NCBI RefSeq assembly: GCF_050122995.1
Contig: NZ_JBNLIA010000012.1
Coordinates: 1 to 64,000, forward strand
DNA: 64,000 nt
Reading direction: 5' to 3'
From: Haloparvum alkalitolerans
GTDB taxonomy: Archaea; Halobacteriota; Halobacteria; Halobacteriales; Haloferacaceae
Within the stretch, counting starts at the first letter, position 1; each line of letters begins with the position of its first letter. The notes beneath the pieces are model-generated. The model was given only the letters and a program-made list of their open reading frames with translations. It was not told where the DNA came from and searched no databases. Of the stretch, positions 18,037 through 25,835 are shown in pieces. A program made the translations under genes and the position numbers.

Positions 18037-19503
18037 TCAGCGGTCGCCGCGCCAGTCGAAGGCGGCGTCGAGGTCGTGGGGGACGTGACCGTCGGCCCGA
18101 CCGGCCTCCTCGAGGTACGCTCGGAGGTCGGCCGCGTAGTCGGGGTGCGCGCAGGCGTCGACCAGCGCGCTCGCGGTCTCCCGCGGGTCGTTGCCCCGCA
18201 GGTCGGCGACGCCGCGCTCGGTCACGACCACGTCGACGTCGTGTTCGGTGTGATCGACGTGGGGGACCATCGGCACGATACGGGAGACGTCGCCCCCCTT
18301 CGCGGTCGACGGGAGCGCGAGGACCGACAGCGCCGCGTTGCGGTTGAAGTCCCCGCTCCCGCCGATCCCGTTCAGCATATCCGTCCCGCCGACGTGCGTC
18401 GAGTTCACGTGGCCGAACAGGTCGACCTCCAGCGCGCTGTTGACGGCGACGACGCCGAAGCGGTCGATGAGGCTCGGGCCGTTCGAGAGGTCCGCCGGCC
18501 GCAGCACCACGTCCTCGGCGTAGCGCTCCACCTCGTCGAACAACCGGTCCTGGCCCTCGGCCGAGAGCGCGAGGGAGGTCGCGCTGGCGGCCGCCAGTTC
18601 GCCGTCGTCGATCAGGTCCAACAGGCCGTCCTGGATCACCTCGCCGAAGTAGATCAGGTCCCTGTCGCCCAGCTCCGCCTCTCCGAGCGCCGCCATCAGC
18701 GCGTTGCCGAGGCTGCCGACGCCGAACTGGATCCGGAGCGACTCCGCGAACAGGGGGGAGCGCTCGACCTCCGTCTCGATGAACGCGCGGAGGTTCTCGG
18801 CGATCGCGCGGTCGTCCGCGGTGGGTTCGCGGAACTCGTAGGGCCGGTCCCGGCGGTTCGTCTCCACGACGGCGACCAGTTTCGCGGGGTCGAACCACAC
18901 GCGGTCGTCGCCGATGCGGTCGCCCGGCCCCGACAGCGGGACCGGTTCGCGGTTCGGCGGCCGTCCCCGCCGATAGATGTCGTGGAAGCGCCGGACGCCC
19001 TCGGGGACGGCGGCGTTCACCTCCACGATCAGTCGGTCCGCGGCCGCGACGAACGCGGGCGTCTGGCCGATGCTCGTCGTGGGGATCAGCCAGTCGCCGC
19101 CGACGGCGAGCGCCTCGACGATCGCCACGTCCGGGTCCACGAGCCCGCCGTACTGCACCTCGTCGCCGAGCGAACTGATGTTGCGGTCGTGGAAGGCGAC
19201 CTCGCCCGCGTTGATCGCCTCCCGGATCGTTCCGCCCGCCTGGTAGGGGAACCGGCGGTCGACCGCCCCCGCCTCCACGAGTTCGCGGTCGATCTCCGGG
19301 CCGACGCTGCCGCCGCTGACGACGGTCAGTCCCGGGTCGCGGTCGTCCGCGGCCGCCGCGGACGCGAGCGCGGACGGGACCGCCTTGGGGTAGCCCACGC
19401 TCCCGAAGCCGCTGACGAGGACCGCGTCGTCGTCCCCGATCTCGGCCGCGGCCTCGGCGGCCGACGCGATCGGAAGCCCGTCCTCGACCCGGCCGTCGCT
19501 CAT
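18037..19503 (-). CDS. Acetyl-CoA hydrolase/CoA-transferase family protein
   Basis: 488-aa protein with the two-domain architecture of Cat1-type CoA transferases (acetyl-CoA hydrolase/transferase N and C domains). VVNSALEVDLFGHVNSTHVGG carries the likely catalytic Glu, and GIGGSGDFNRNAALS and VVTERGVADLRG are C-terminal family motifs. It probably transfers CoA from acetyl- or succinyl-CoA to the carboxylic acid handled by this operon. The start overlaps the MaoC stop by 4 nt (ATGA), and it is the last gene of the acyl-CoA dehydrogenase-MaoC-CoA transferase operon. Confidence 0.88.
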   Translation of the reverse strand: MSDGRVEDGLPIASAAEAAAEIGDDDAVLVSGFGSVGYPKAVPSALASAAAADDRDPGLTVVSGGSVGPEIDRELVEAGAVDRRFPYQAGGTIREAINAGEVAFHDRNISSLGDEVQYGGLVDPDVAIVEALAVGGDWLIPTTSIGQTPAFVAAADRLIVEVNAAVPEGVRRFHDIYRRGRPPNREPVPLSGPGDRIGDDRVWFDPAKLVAVVETNRRDRPYEFREPTADDRAIAENLRAFIETEVERSPLFAESLRIQFGVGSLGNALMAALGEAELGDRDLIYFGEVIQDGLLDLIDDGELAAASATSLALSAEGQDRLFDEVERYAEDVVLRPADLSNGPSLIDRFGVVAVNSALEVDLFGHVNSTHVGGTDMLNGIGGSGDFNRNAALSVLALPSTAKGGDVSRIVPMVPHVDHTEHDVDVVVTERGVADLRGNDPRETASALVDACAHPDYAADLRAYLEEAGRADGHVPHDLDAAFDWRGDR

Positions 19504-20045
19504 TCGCAGTCCTCTGGCTGGGTGCCGACGCCCTCCGGCCAGCCGGGCGGCTGCGCCGCCGAGGGCTCGGCGTACGAGCGCTTGAGCACCATCGGCGTGC
19601 GCTCCAGCGACAGCACGAGGTCGTCGTCCTGGTTGTACGTCCTGAGCTCGGTCGTGACCATGCCGACGTGGTCGCGGCTCTCGGACTCCCGCTTCGAGAG
19701 CACCTCGGACTCCGCGAACAGCGTGTCGCCGTGGAAGACCGGCGCGTGGTGTCTGATGTCGTCGTAGCCGAGGTTCGCGGTCGCGTTCATCGATACGTCG
19801 ACCACGCTCATCCCCACCGCGAGCGCGATCACGAACGTCCCGTCGACGAGGCGCTCGCCGAACTCCGTCTCGGCGGCGTACGCCTCGTTGAAGTGCATCG
19901 GGTTCACGTTCATGGTGATGTTCGTGAACCAGACGTTGTCCGTCTCCGTCACGGTGCGTCCGTAGGGGTGTTTGTACACGTCCCCCACTTCGAAGTCCTC
20001 GTAGTATCGTCCCTGCCAGCCGGTCTTGAGTCGTTTGTCGGTCAT
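19500..20045 (-). CDS. MaoC family dehydratase (acyl-CoA hydratase)
   Basis: 181-aa hot-dog-fold hydratase. YYEDFEVGDVYKHPYGRTVTE, MNVNPMHFNEAYAAETEFG (the D/N-x-H-type active site: N52-P-M-H) and RLVDGTFVIALAVGMSV are typical. The sequence resembles the MaoC proteins that hydrate branched or dicarboxylic enoyl-CoAs such as mesaconyl- or itaconyl-CoA; that likeness is from memory. The start overlaps the upstream acyl-CoA dehydrogenase stop by 1 nt. It probably hydrates the enoyl-CoA made by that dehydrogenase. Confidence 0.86.
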   Translation of the reverse strand: MTDKRLKTGWQGRYYEDFEVGDVYKHPYGRTVTETDNVWFTNITMNVNPMHFNEAYAAETEFGERLVDGTFVIALAVGMSVVDVSMNATANLGYDDIRHHAPVFHGDTLFAESEVLSKRESESRDHVGMVTTELRTYNQDDDLVLSLERTPMVLKRSYAEPSAAQPPGWPEGVGTQPEDCE

Positions 20046-21247
20046 CAGTAGGATCTCGGTAACCCGAGCACGTTCTCGCCGATGTAGTTCAACGCGAGCT
20101 GCTGGGTGATCGGGACCAGCCGCGTGAGCCGCGCCTCCCGGAAGTAGCGCTCCACGTCGTACTCGCGGGCGACACCGAAGCCGCCGTGGGTCTGGACCGC
20201 GGCGTCCGCGGCGTCGAAGGCCGCTTCCGCCGCGAGGTACTTCGCCATGTTCGCGCGGGCGCCGACCGCCTTCGCGTCGGCGTCGTCGTCCGCGTCGCTC
20301 GCGGCGCCGTACACCATCCCCTTCGCGGCCTGCACGTGAGCGTGCGCCTCCGCGAGGGGGTGCTGGATCGCCTGATTGGCGCCGATGGGGCCGCCGAACA
20401 CTTCGCGGTCGTTCGCGTAGGAGGCCCCCGCCTCGATGGCGGCCTCGCCGAGGCCGACGCACTCGGCCGCGATGGCGAGCCGCTCCTCGTTGAGGCCGTC
20501 GAGCATCTGGTAGAACCCGCGCCCCTCCTCGCCGATCAGGTTCTCCGCGGGGACCCGGAGGTCCTCGAAGAACAGCTCGTAGGAGTGGACGAAGTTGCTC
20601 GCGGTCTTGTCGATCTTCTCGATCTCCAGCCCGCCCTGCTCGTAGGCGTCCTCCAGGTCGACGAGCAGCATCGAGAGCCCGCGGGTCCGCTTTTCGACCT
20701 CCTCGCGCGGAGTCGTCCGCGCCATCAACACGAGGTAGTCGCTGGCGTCGACCCGGGAGATCCAGATCTTCTGGCCGTTCACGACGTACTCGTCGCCGTC
20801 GAGTTCCGCGCTCGTCTGGATCGACGTGGAGTCCGAACCCGCGTTCGGCTCGGTGAGGCCGAACGCCTGGATCGAGGTCTCGCCGCGCGCGACCTTCGGG
20901 AGGAGGTCGGCCTTCAGCTCCTCGCTCCCGTACTTCACCAGCGGGACCGAGTTGTAGATCGCGCCGTGGACCGCCTGCGCCGCGCTGAAGCCGCCGCCGG
21001 AGGCGGCGATCTCCTCGAGCATCACGACGACCTCGTCGGTGCCCATTCCGGCGCCACCGTGCTCCTCCGGCAGGAGCGCGCCGAACCATCCCCCTTCGGC
21101 GAGCGCGTCCACGAACTCCTGCGGGTACTCCCCCTGCGCGTCCTTCTCCCGCCAGTACGCGGCGTCGAAGTCCGCACAGATATCCCGAATCGCGTCGCGG
21201 ACGAGCTGCTGCTGGTCGGTCAGATTGACCGTGTCTCGCTCTACCAT
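20045..21247 (-). CDS. Acyl-CoA dehydrogenase
   Basis: 400-aa FAD enzyme of full family length. It has an N-terminal helical domain, the central QAFGLTEPNAGSDSTSIQT flavin-binding loop, YVVNGQKIWIS, and the C-terminal QTHGGFGVAREYDVERYFREARL. The usual EGT after the last helix is replaced by LVPITQQLALNYI, as in some branched-chain or dicarboxyl-CoA dehydrogenases, so the base may sit elsewhere. The start ATG at 21247 (MVERDTVNLTD) is divergent from the IclR regulator. First gene of a three-gene overlapping operon. Confidence 0.9.
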   Translation of the reverse strand: MVERDTVNLTDQQQLVRDAIRDICADFDAAYWREKDAQGEYPQEFVDALAEGGWFGALLPEEHGGAGMGTDEVVVMLEEIAASGGGFSAAQAVHGAIYNSVPLVKYGSEELKADLLPKVARGETSIQAFGLTEPNAGSDSTSIQTSAELDGDEYVVNGQKIWISRVDASDYLVLMARTTPREEVEKRTRGLSMLLVDLEDAYEQGGLEIEKIDKTASNFVHSYELFFEDLRVPAENLIGEEGRGFYQMLDGLNEERLAIAAECVGLGEAAIEAGASYANDREVFGGPIGANQAIQHPLAEAHAHVQAAKGMVYGAASDADDDADAKAVGARANMAKYLAAEAAFDAADAAVQTHGGFGVAREYDVERYFREARLTRLVPITQQLALNYIGENVLGLPRSY

Positions 21248-21355
21248 TTGCCGACAGAGCGTTTCGCGGGCGGTCGCATAAAGGTGAGGGTGCGGGCGGT
21301 CGCAGGTAGCTCCACGTCGTCCGAGGCCCAGCATGCGTTCGACGACACGAAACAC

Positions 21356-21364
21356 TATATGGGT
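21356..21364 (+). promoter_or_regulatory. TATA box of the IclR gene
   Basis: TATATGGGT is centred about 25 nt before the ATG at 21383, so a leaderless transcript is likely. A related ATATTGGGT at 21372-21380 lies just before the start and could be an autoregulatory half-site. Confidence 0.5.
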
Positions 21365-21382
21365 AAAGCGCATATTGGGTGT

Positions 21383-22156
21383 ATGAACGGCGAGACGGAC
21401 CACGGCGGGCTCGATACGGTCGGTTCGGTGGAGACGCTGTTCGATATCGTCGAATTCGTTCACGGGAACGAGGGCGTGACGCTCGCGGAGGCGGCCGCGG
21501 CGCTCCCGTACGCCAAGAGCACGGTGCACCGCCACCTCGCGACGCTCAAGGAGCGCGGCTACGTCGTCGAGGAGGACGGCTACTACACGGGGCTCCGGTT
21601 CCTGGAGCTCGGCGAGCGGGCCCGCAGCCGGCGCCGGGCGTACCGGCTGGCTCGCACGAAGGTCGAGGAACTCGCGGCCGAGACCGGCGAACGCGCCCAG
21701 TTCATCGTCGAGGAGCACGGGCAGGCGGTGTACGTCCACCGCGCGCTGGGCGAACACGCCGTCAACACCGACGCGGAGATCGGCAAACGCATCCCGCTGC
21801 ACGCGACCGCGTCCGGCAAGGCCATCCTCGCCGCCATGGACTCGGCCGAATCGTCCCGCATCATCGAACGCTCGTCGTTCGAACGCGTCACGTCGGAGAC
21901 CATCACCGACCCAGAATCGCTCGCGGACGAGCTCGACGCGATCGCCGACCGCGGCTACGCGTTCAACCGCGAGGAGAACCTCGACGGCCTCCACGCGGTC
22001 GGCGTCCCGATCAGCGGTCCAGAAGACACCGTGATCGGTGCGCTGAGCGTTTCCGGCCCCTCCCACCGGCTCACCGGCCACCGCTTCGAGGAAGAACTCC
22101 CGACGCTGCTTCTGGGGACGGCCAACGAACTCGAGTTGAACATCGCCCACGCGTAG
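21383..22156 (+). CDS. IclR family transcriptional regulator
   Basis: 257 aa. The N-terminal winged helix (about 10-70) has LFDIVEFVHGNEGVTLAEAA and AKSTVHRHLATLKERGYV. The C-terminal effector-binding domain has RIPLHATASGKAILAAM, GYAFNREENLDGLHAVGVPI and IGALSVSGPSHRL. IclR proteins in haloarchaea usually control adjacent catabolic or transport genes. The divergent arrangement with the acyl-CoA dehydrogenase (135 nt apart) suggests it controls that operon and perhaps the FAH and transporter genes. The effector is probably a pathway intermediate. Confidence 0.92.
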   Translation: MNGETDHGGLDTVGSVETLFDIVEFVHGNEGVTLAEAAAALPYAKSTVHRHLATLKERGYVVEEDGYYTGLRFLELGERARSRRRAYRLARTKVEELAAETGERAQFIVEEHGQAVYVHRALGEHAVNTDAEIGKRIPLHATASGKAILAAMDSAESSRIIERSSFERVTSETITDPESLADELDAIADRGYAFNREENLDGLHAVGVPISGPEDTVIGALSVSGPSHRLTGHRFEEELPTLLLGTANELELNIAHA

Positions 22157-22599
22157 CGTTCCGCATCGCGGGACGAACGAAAAACTGCGTTTTCCGTCGC
22201 GACTCTTCGACGCTTCGCCATTACGAGCTTAGTTCTGTAACGGAGCAAGCTCCGATCGTCGTCGCTGGCGGCGCCACGCTCCGATCAATATATTTCTTTA
22301 TTCTGAGCATTCAGCAAAAGCCTATGAAATTCAGTATGTAGACACTGGATCCGAATCGTGGAGTAATCACCTCTACTATTCCTGAAAATTCTATTTTCTG
22401 GGTAATTGGGGAGGAATTTGTATAAAATCTCTCTTTATGGATGTTATTGGTAGATCTCAGTGGATACTGATTCCAACATCAGGAACAGTCTCAATACTCT
22501 ATTCATGATAGTGTCACTATAACTTGTCTATCATTTCTTGACTAGTGTATGATTTTCGGAATGACTGCCAGTTCCGTTTTCGGTTCTGATCGCGGCGGG
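22157..22599. other. AT-rich gap between convergent genes
   Basis: 443 nt with no credible gene between the 3' ends of two convergent genes. Base composition drops sharply to AT-rich from about 22285 to 22560. An inverted repeat CGGAGCAAGCTCCG at 22241-22254 could be the IclR-gene terminator. The rest may be a remnant of foreign DNA or a small RNA. I see no terminal repeats or transposase fragments. Confidence 0.45.
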
Positions 22600-23586
22600 T
22601 CACTCCGACCCGCTCGTCACCGCGGGGCCGGCCGAGACGCGCGTCAGCCCTCGCGGGGGTCGCTCCGCGGTCGGGTGGTCGGTCGCGACCGCGATTCGCC
22701 ACGCCGGGGACCGACCGTCGGCGGGGTCGAGTCGGGTCGCGGCGGTCACGGAGACGTTCGCGGCCGCGTCCGCGTCGCCGACCCGGCTCAGGAGGGCCAG
22801 CGTGAACGGGAGCGTGACGAGCGCGTCCCCACCGTCGTCCGCGCTCGCGTAGCCGCGGAGCGTGACCGACCGCGACCGGCGGTTCGCGGTCGTCTCGGGG
22901 TCGGCAGTCGGCCCCGACTCGGGGGCGTGTACCGCGAACGCTTCGAGGAACGCGACCGACCGCAGGTCACACAGCGCGCCTTCCAGGGGATCGGCCGCCG
23001 CGGTCGAGGGCGCGGGGAGCCGGGCCGCGGCGTCGCACAGCAGGGCCGCCTGTTCGGTCGGGTCGAGTCGGTCGTCGACCTCCCGGGCCACGTGCTCGAG
23101 GAGGTGGAGGCAGAGCTCGTCCGGGTCGCTCACCGACTCGGCCGCCTCCAGGTACGCGTCCATGATCGCCGTCTCGACGCCCCGGTGGGGGGAGTTCTCG
23201 ATCGCCTCGAACGTCGCGCCGGCGGCGGTGTGACAGAAGTCGACCAGGGTCCGCCGTTCGGCGGTCGACGGCCGGCTTCCGGACTCGGTGCGGGAGCGGT
23301 CGCGTCCGTCGTCCCCGGTCGCCTCCCGGCCCCGGGGGCCCTGAAGGCGACGCTGACAGGCGACCACGTCGTGGAAGGGGACCTGCGGATCGTACCGGCG
23401 CAACGCCGCTCGGTACTGCTCGGTCGCCTTCGCCGCCGCGCGGGCGGTCGGCCGTGAGGGGAACCGGAGCCCGGTCGTCGGGACCGGCCGGTCGCCGGTC
23501 CGGGCACACCGGAGCACGTACTCGCCGTCGGCGGTCGCGAGCGACTCGATGTGGCCCCGCACGTCGTCGAGCGTGGCCCCGATCAT
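22600..23586 (-). CDS. Haloarchaeal protein of unknown function, iron-box promoter
   Basis: 328-aa acidic cytoplasmic protein. The N-terminal module (about 1-70) has LDDVRGHIESLA, GEYVLRCARTGDRPVP and TARAAAKATEQYRAALRRYDPQVP, and resembles a haloarchaea-restricted uncharacterised family. The remainder is helical (FCHTAAGATFEAIENSPHRGVETAIMD, LCLHLLEHVAREVDDRLD) with a less conserved C-terminus. No catalytic motif is recognised. A perfect TTAGG-N4-CCTAA palindrome (23665-23680) lies upstream, between a TATA-like sequence and the start region, as in iron-repressed haloarchaeal genes, so a role in iron homeostasis or siderophore use is inferred. Confidence 0.75.
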   Translation of the reverse strand: MIGATLDDVRGHIESLATADGEYVLRCARTGDRPVPTTGLRFPSRPTARAAAKATEQYRAALRRYDPQVPFHDVVACQRRLQGPRGREATGDDGRDRSRTESGSRPSTAERRTLVDFCHTAAGATFEAIENSPHRGVETAIMDAYLEAAESVSDPDELCLHLLEHVAREVDDRLDPTEQAALLCDAAARLPAPSTAAADPLEGALCDLRSVAFLEAFAVHAPESGPTADPETTANRRSRSVTLRGYASADDGGDALVTLPFTLALLSRVGDADAAANVSVTAATRLDPADGRSPAWRIAVATDHPTAERPPRGLTRVSAGPAVTSGSE

Positions 23587-23660
23587 CGACGGTCCCTCCC
23601 CCGGTCCGCGGCCGCACCTGCGGCACGCGACCGCGGCCGTGTGCGAGTCCGATCGTCCAT
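23583..23660 (-). CDS. Possible 25-aa leader ORF
   Basis: ATG at 23660 opens a 25-codon Arg/Ala-rich frame whose TGA overlaps the ATG of the 22600-23586 gene (ATGA). It begins 4 nt downstream of the iron-type palindrome, where a leaderless transcript would start. It may be a leader peptide that couples translation, or chance. The composition (11 Arg in 25) is unlike the normally acidic proteins here, which argues for caution. Confidence 0.3.
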   Translation of the reverse strand: MDDRTRTRPRSRAAGAAADRGRDRR

Positions 23661-23664
23661 GTGG

Positions 23665-23680
23665 TTTAGGCCAACCTAAA
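23665..23680. promoter_or_regulatory. Iron-type (DtxR/Idr) operator
   Basis: TTTAGGCCAACCTAAA is a perfect palindrome with arms TTTAGG/CCTAAA. It overlaps the core promoter of the minus-strand gene at 22600-23586, with TTATGATT just upstream as the TATA candidate. It matches the TTAGGC-N3-CCTAA form of the four sites near 30.2 and 31.5 kb. Confidence 0.8.
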
Positions 23681-23798
23681 GAATCATAATCCCATCGGTT
23701 CCGGTCGGTCTCGCGGGTCCGTCGGAGGCGGGGCCAATCGGCAGCCGTTCGCCGTGGGAATCGGGGATTTATCTCCCCCCGGCCCGCAATCGGTCAGT

Positions 23799-24218
23799 AT
23801 GGTCGAAATAACTGATTCTCTGAAGTGTCTCTATACGGCCACCGTGGACGACGACGGCGAGGGCGGGTACACCGTCACCGTTCCGGACGCCGAAGTCGGG
23901 CACGGAACGCTGGCCGAGGGCGAGACGTACCGCGTCGTGCTGCTGGACCACGACGGCGGTGAGTCGACAGATGCGTCCGCGGCCGCGACCGCGAGCGAGC
24001 GCGACCGTGCGTCCGCGACGGAACCGAGCGGGCCGCCGGTCTCCGAGGGTGAGGTGCGCGAGGTCACCATCGAGACGCTCGGCGACCAGGGCGACGGCAT
24101 CGCCAAGATCGAACGCGGCTACGTGGTCATCGTCCCGGACGCGGACCTGGGCGACGAGGTGACGGTGGAGATCACGGCGGTCCGAGAGAACGTCTCCTTC
24201 GCCGAGATCGTCGAGTAG
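23799..24218 (+). CDS. TRAM domain protein
   Basis: 139 aa. The C-terminal TRAM beta-barrel (about 80-139) has EVTIETLGDQGDGIAKIE, GYVVIVPDADLGDEVTVEI and FAEIVE. The N-terminal half has a related small barrel (YTVTVPDAEVGHGTLAEGETYRV) and an Ala/Ser/Glu linker. Archaeal TRAM proteins bind RNA and may act as RNA chaperones. A TATA-like ATTTATCT about 27 nt before the ATG at 23799 supports this start. Confidence 0.88.
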   Translation: MVEITDSLKCLYTATVDDDGEGGYTVTVPDAEVGHGTLAEGETYRVVLLDHDGGESTDASAAATASERDRASATEPSGPPVSEGEVREVTIETLGDQGDGIAKIERGYVVIVPDADLGDEVTVEITAVRENVSFAEIVE

Positions 24219-24305
24219 AACGGAGCGGGAACGGTCTCAGTCTTTTGCGACCCCATCCCCCGGTGCGAAGGGCTATACTTCTCCGACCGGTATCCTCGCC
24301 AAATC

Positions 24306-24911
24306 ATGTCGTCGAACGCCGGTGACGCGGACGGTGGCTGCCTCCGGGTCGACCTCGACGTCGAACCCGGCAGCGCGTGGGAGTGTCCCATCGTCGACGA
24401 CCACGACGACGTCCGCGAGGTGACCGTCAACGCGGTCGGCGACGACTGCCGTGTGGACCTGACTCCCGCAGACGAGTCGGGCGTCGTGACCGCCACCGGC
24501 TCCGTCGACGAGGACTGCCTCTGTCACGTCTTCCAGCGGCACGACTGCGTTCCCCGCATTCGCGGGGTCGACGCCGGGACGATGCGCGTGACGACGTACG
24601 TCGACGACCGCTCCGTCGTCCGCGATCTTGTGAGCGCGCTCCGTGATGCGGTTGGACGCGTCGCGCTCGCCCGCCTCGCGGTCGTGGAGGGCCCCGGCAC
24701 GACCGAGCGCGCGACGGTCGACCTCTCGGCGCTCACCGACGCCCAACGCGAGGTGCTCGACCTGGCGATCCGCCGCGGCTACTTCGGCGACGGGGCCGAC
24801 CACGCCGCGCTCGCGGCGGAACTCGACATCTCCGAGTCCGCGCTCTCCCAGCGCCTCAGGGCGGGACAGGCTCGCCTCGTCGCTGAAGTGTTCGACGCGA
24901 CGGCCGACTGA
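24306..24911 (+). CDS. Bat-type HTH transcriptional regulator, Cys-rich
   Basis: 201 aa. The C-terminal HTH_10 (about 140-198) has LTDAQREVLDLAIRRGYFG followed by LAAELDISESALSQRLRAGQ. The N-terminal sensory region is short and unusually Cys-rich: Cys12, Cys27 and a cluster DEDCLCHVFQRHDCVP (C-x-C-x6-C with two His), which suggests metal or redox sensing (inference). It is followed at 78 nt by a tiny membrane protein gene that may be its target. A CTATAC box precedes the start by about 30 nt. Confidence 0.88.
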   Translation: MSSNAGDADGGCLRVDLDVEPGSAWECPIVDDHDDVREVTVNAVGDDCRVDLTPADESGVVTATGSVDEDCLCHVFQRHDCVPRIRGVDAGTMRVTTYVDDRSVVRDLVSALRDAVGRVALARLAVVEGPGTTERATVDLSALTDAQREVLDLAIRRGYFGDGADHAALAAELDISESALSQRLRAGQARLVAEVFDATAD

Positions 24912-24965
24912 TCGGGGCCCGTTCCGACGGTGCTGGGGGCCTGCCCGCCGGGGGCACTTCAAGCC

Positions 24966-24978
24966 CTTCACTGTGAAG
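24966..24978. promoter_or_regulatory. 13-bp palindrome before the small membrane protein
   Basis: CTTCACTGTGAAG is a perfect palindrome with 6-bp arms, ending 10 nt before the ATG at 24989. It could be an operator for the adjacent Cys-rich regulator or an RNA hairpin at the start of the message. Confidence 0.4.
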
Positions 24979-24988
24979 CAGTGGTGCG

Positions 24989-25168
24989 ATGACCGTTCCG
25001 TACCTCCCCTCGCACATGGCGACACAGGCTCACTCCCCGGCCACGACGCGCGACCGCGAACAGAGCACGGTGATGGCTGCGGCGATGCTCGCGTGGCTCG
25101 TCATCTGGCTCGGTATCATCGCGTTCCTGTTCGGCTACGGGAACGTTGTCTCCTCGATAGTGGTCTGA
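24989..25168 (+). CDS. Single-pass small membrane protein
   Basis: 59-aa protein (or 50 aa from the internal ATG at 25016). A polar N-terminus with TTRDREQST is followed by one strong hydrophobic helix (about residues 29-50, AAAMLAWLVIWLGIIAFLFG) and a short tail. It is directly downstream of the Cys-rich Bat-type regulator in the same direction. I do not recognise the family. The location suggests a small accessory or stress membrane protein. It ends 34 nt before repeat copy B. Confidence 0.6.
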   Translation: MTVPYLPSHMATQAHSPATTRDREQSTVMAAAMLAWLVIWLGIIAFLFGYGNVVSSIVV

Positions 25169-25202
25169 GAACCCTCCGCGGATCGGGGTTTTCTGAACGA
25201 GA

Positions 25203-25215
25203 GCGATACTTAGTG
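25203..25215 (+). repeat. Left inverted terminal repeat of copy B
   Basis: GCGATACTTAGTG, exact inverse of 25836-25848. Copy A has the related ends CGATACTGAGTG (1-12) and CCCAGTATCG (504-513), and copy C has CGATCCTGAGT (54712-54722). Confidence 0.85.
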
Positions 25216-25835
25216 GAGCGATGTGTTTTTGTCTGTTTTTTGTTACTAGGCGGTGTTTTTGTGACTGCTGTCGGTGCTGCTTCCGGGGACAGAAACACCC
25301 AGAAAGCCCCAGCCGGCTCTCTGGACGCGGTTTTTGTGTCTGTTGCAGATCCTGCTGCGTGGAACAACACCATCCAGAAAGCCCCAGCCGGCTCGACCGC
25401 GCCGCGCCTCGCTGCGCTCCTCGCTCTCAGCACCGCCCGCTGCGGTGCTTATCTGGCAAGACGGTCCGGGCGTTCCGTTGCGTCTCTCGGCACAGCCCGA
25501 CGGACGGGTCCGGGCTGCGACTTGCTGACTCTCGCTCGGCAGGCTCGCGAGAGCGTCGTCGGGGCGGGTTCGAATCGGCTGCCCCTTTCAGTCCCACCCA
25601 CCGCACCGCAACCGCCCCGCACAGCAGCCTCGTACCTCCCCAACCTCGGCGGCGGCGCGGCCGCGAAACCGCACCGCATGCGGCCGCGCCGCCGCCTCCC
25701 TCGCGCGGTCGCGGCGCCACAGGGGCGCCGCGGCGCGCACCGACAGTACGGCACCGCAACCGCACCGCTCCGCGACCGCACAGCACCGCACCGCCGCGAG
25801 TTTCAGAAAAGCGATGTGTCTGAATCGGTCTGTAA

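Noticed and set aside
21357..21380. ATATGGGT/ATATTGGGT direct repeats and a similar ATATTGG at 17957 as an IclR operator
   Set aside because: Two of the three sit at the TATA position (-25 to -30) of leaderless genes and are explained by promoter function. An autoregulatory role remains possible but is unsupported.
25565..25590. tRNA T-loop-like GGTTCGAATCGG in repeat copy B
   Set aside because: Copies A and C have ATCGAGC at the same place, and no acceptor, D or anticodon arms can be drawn around it.
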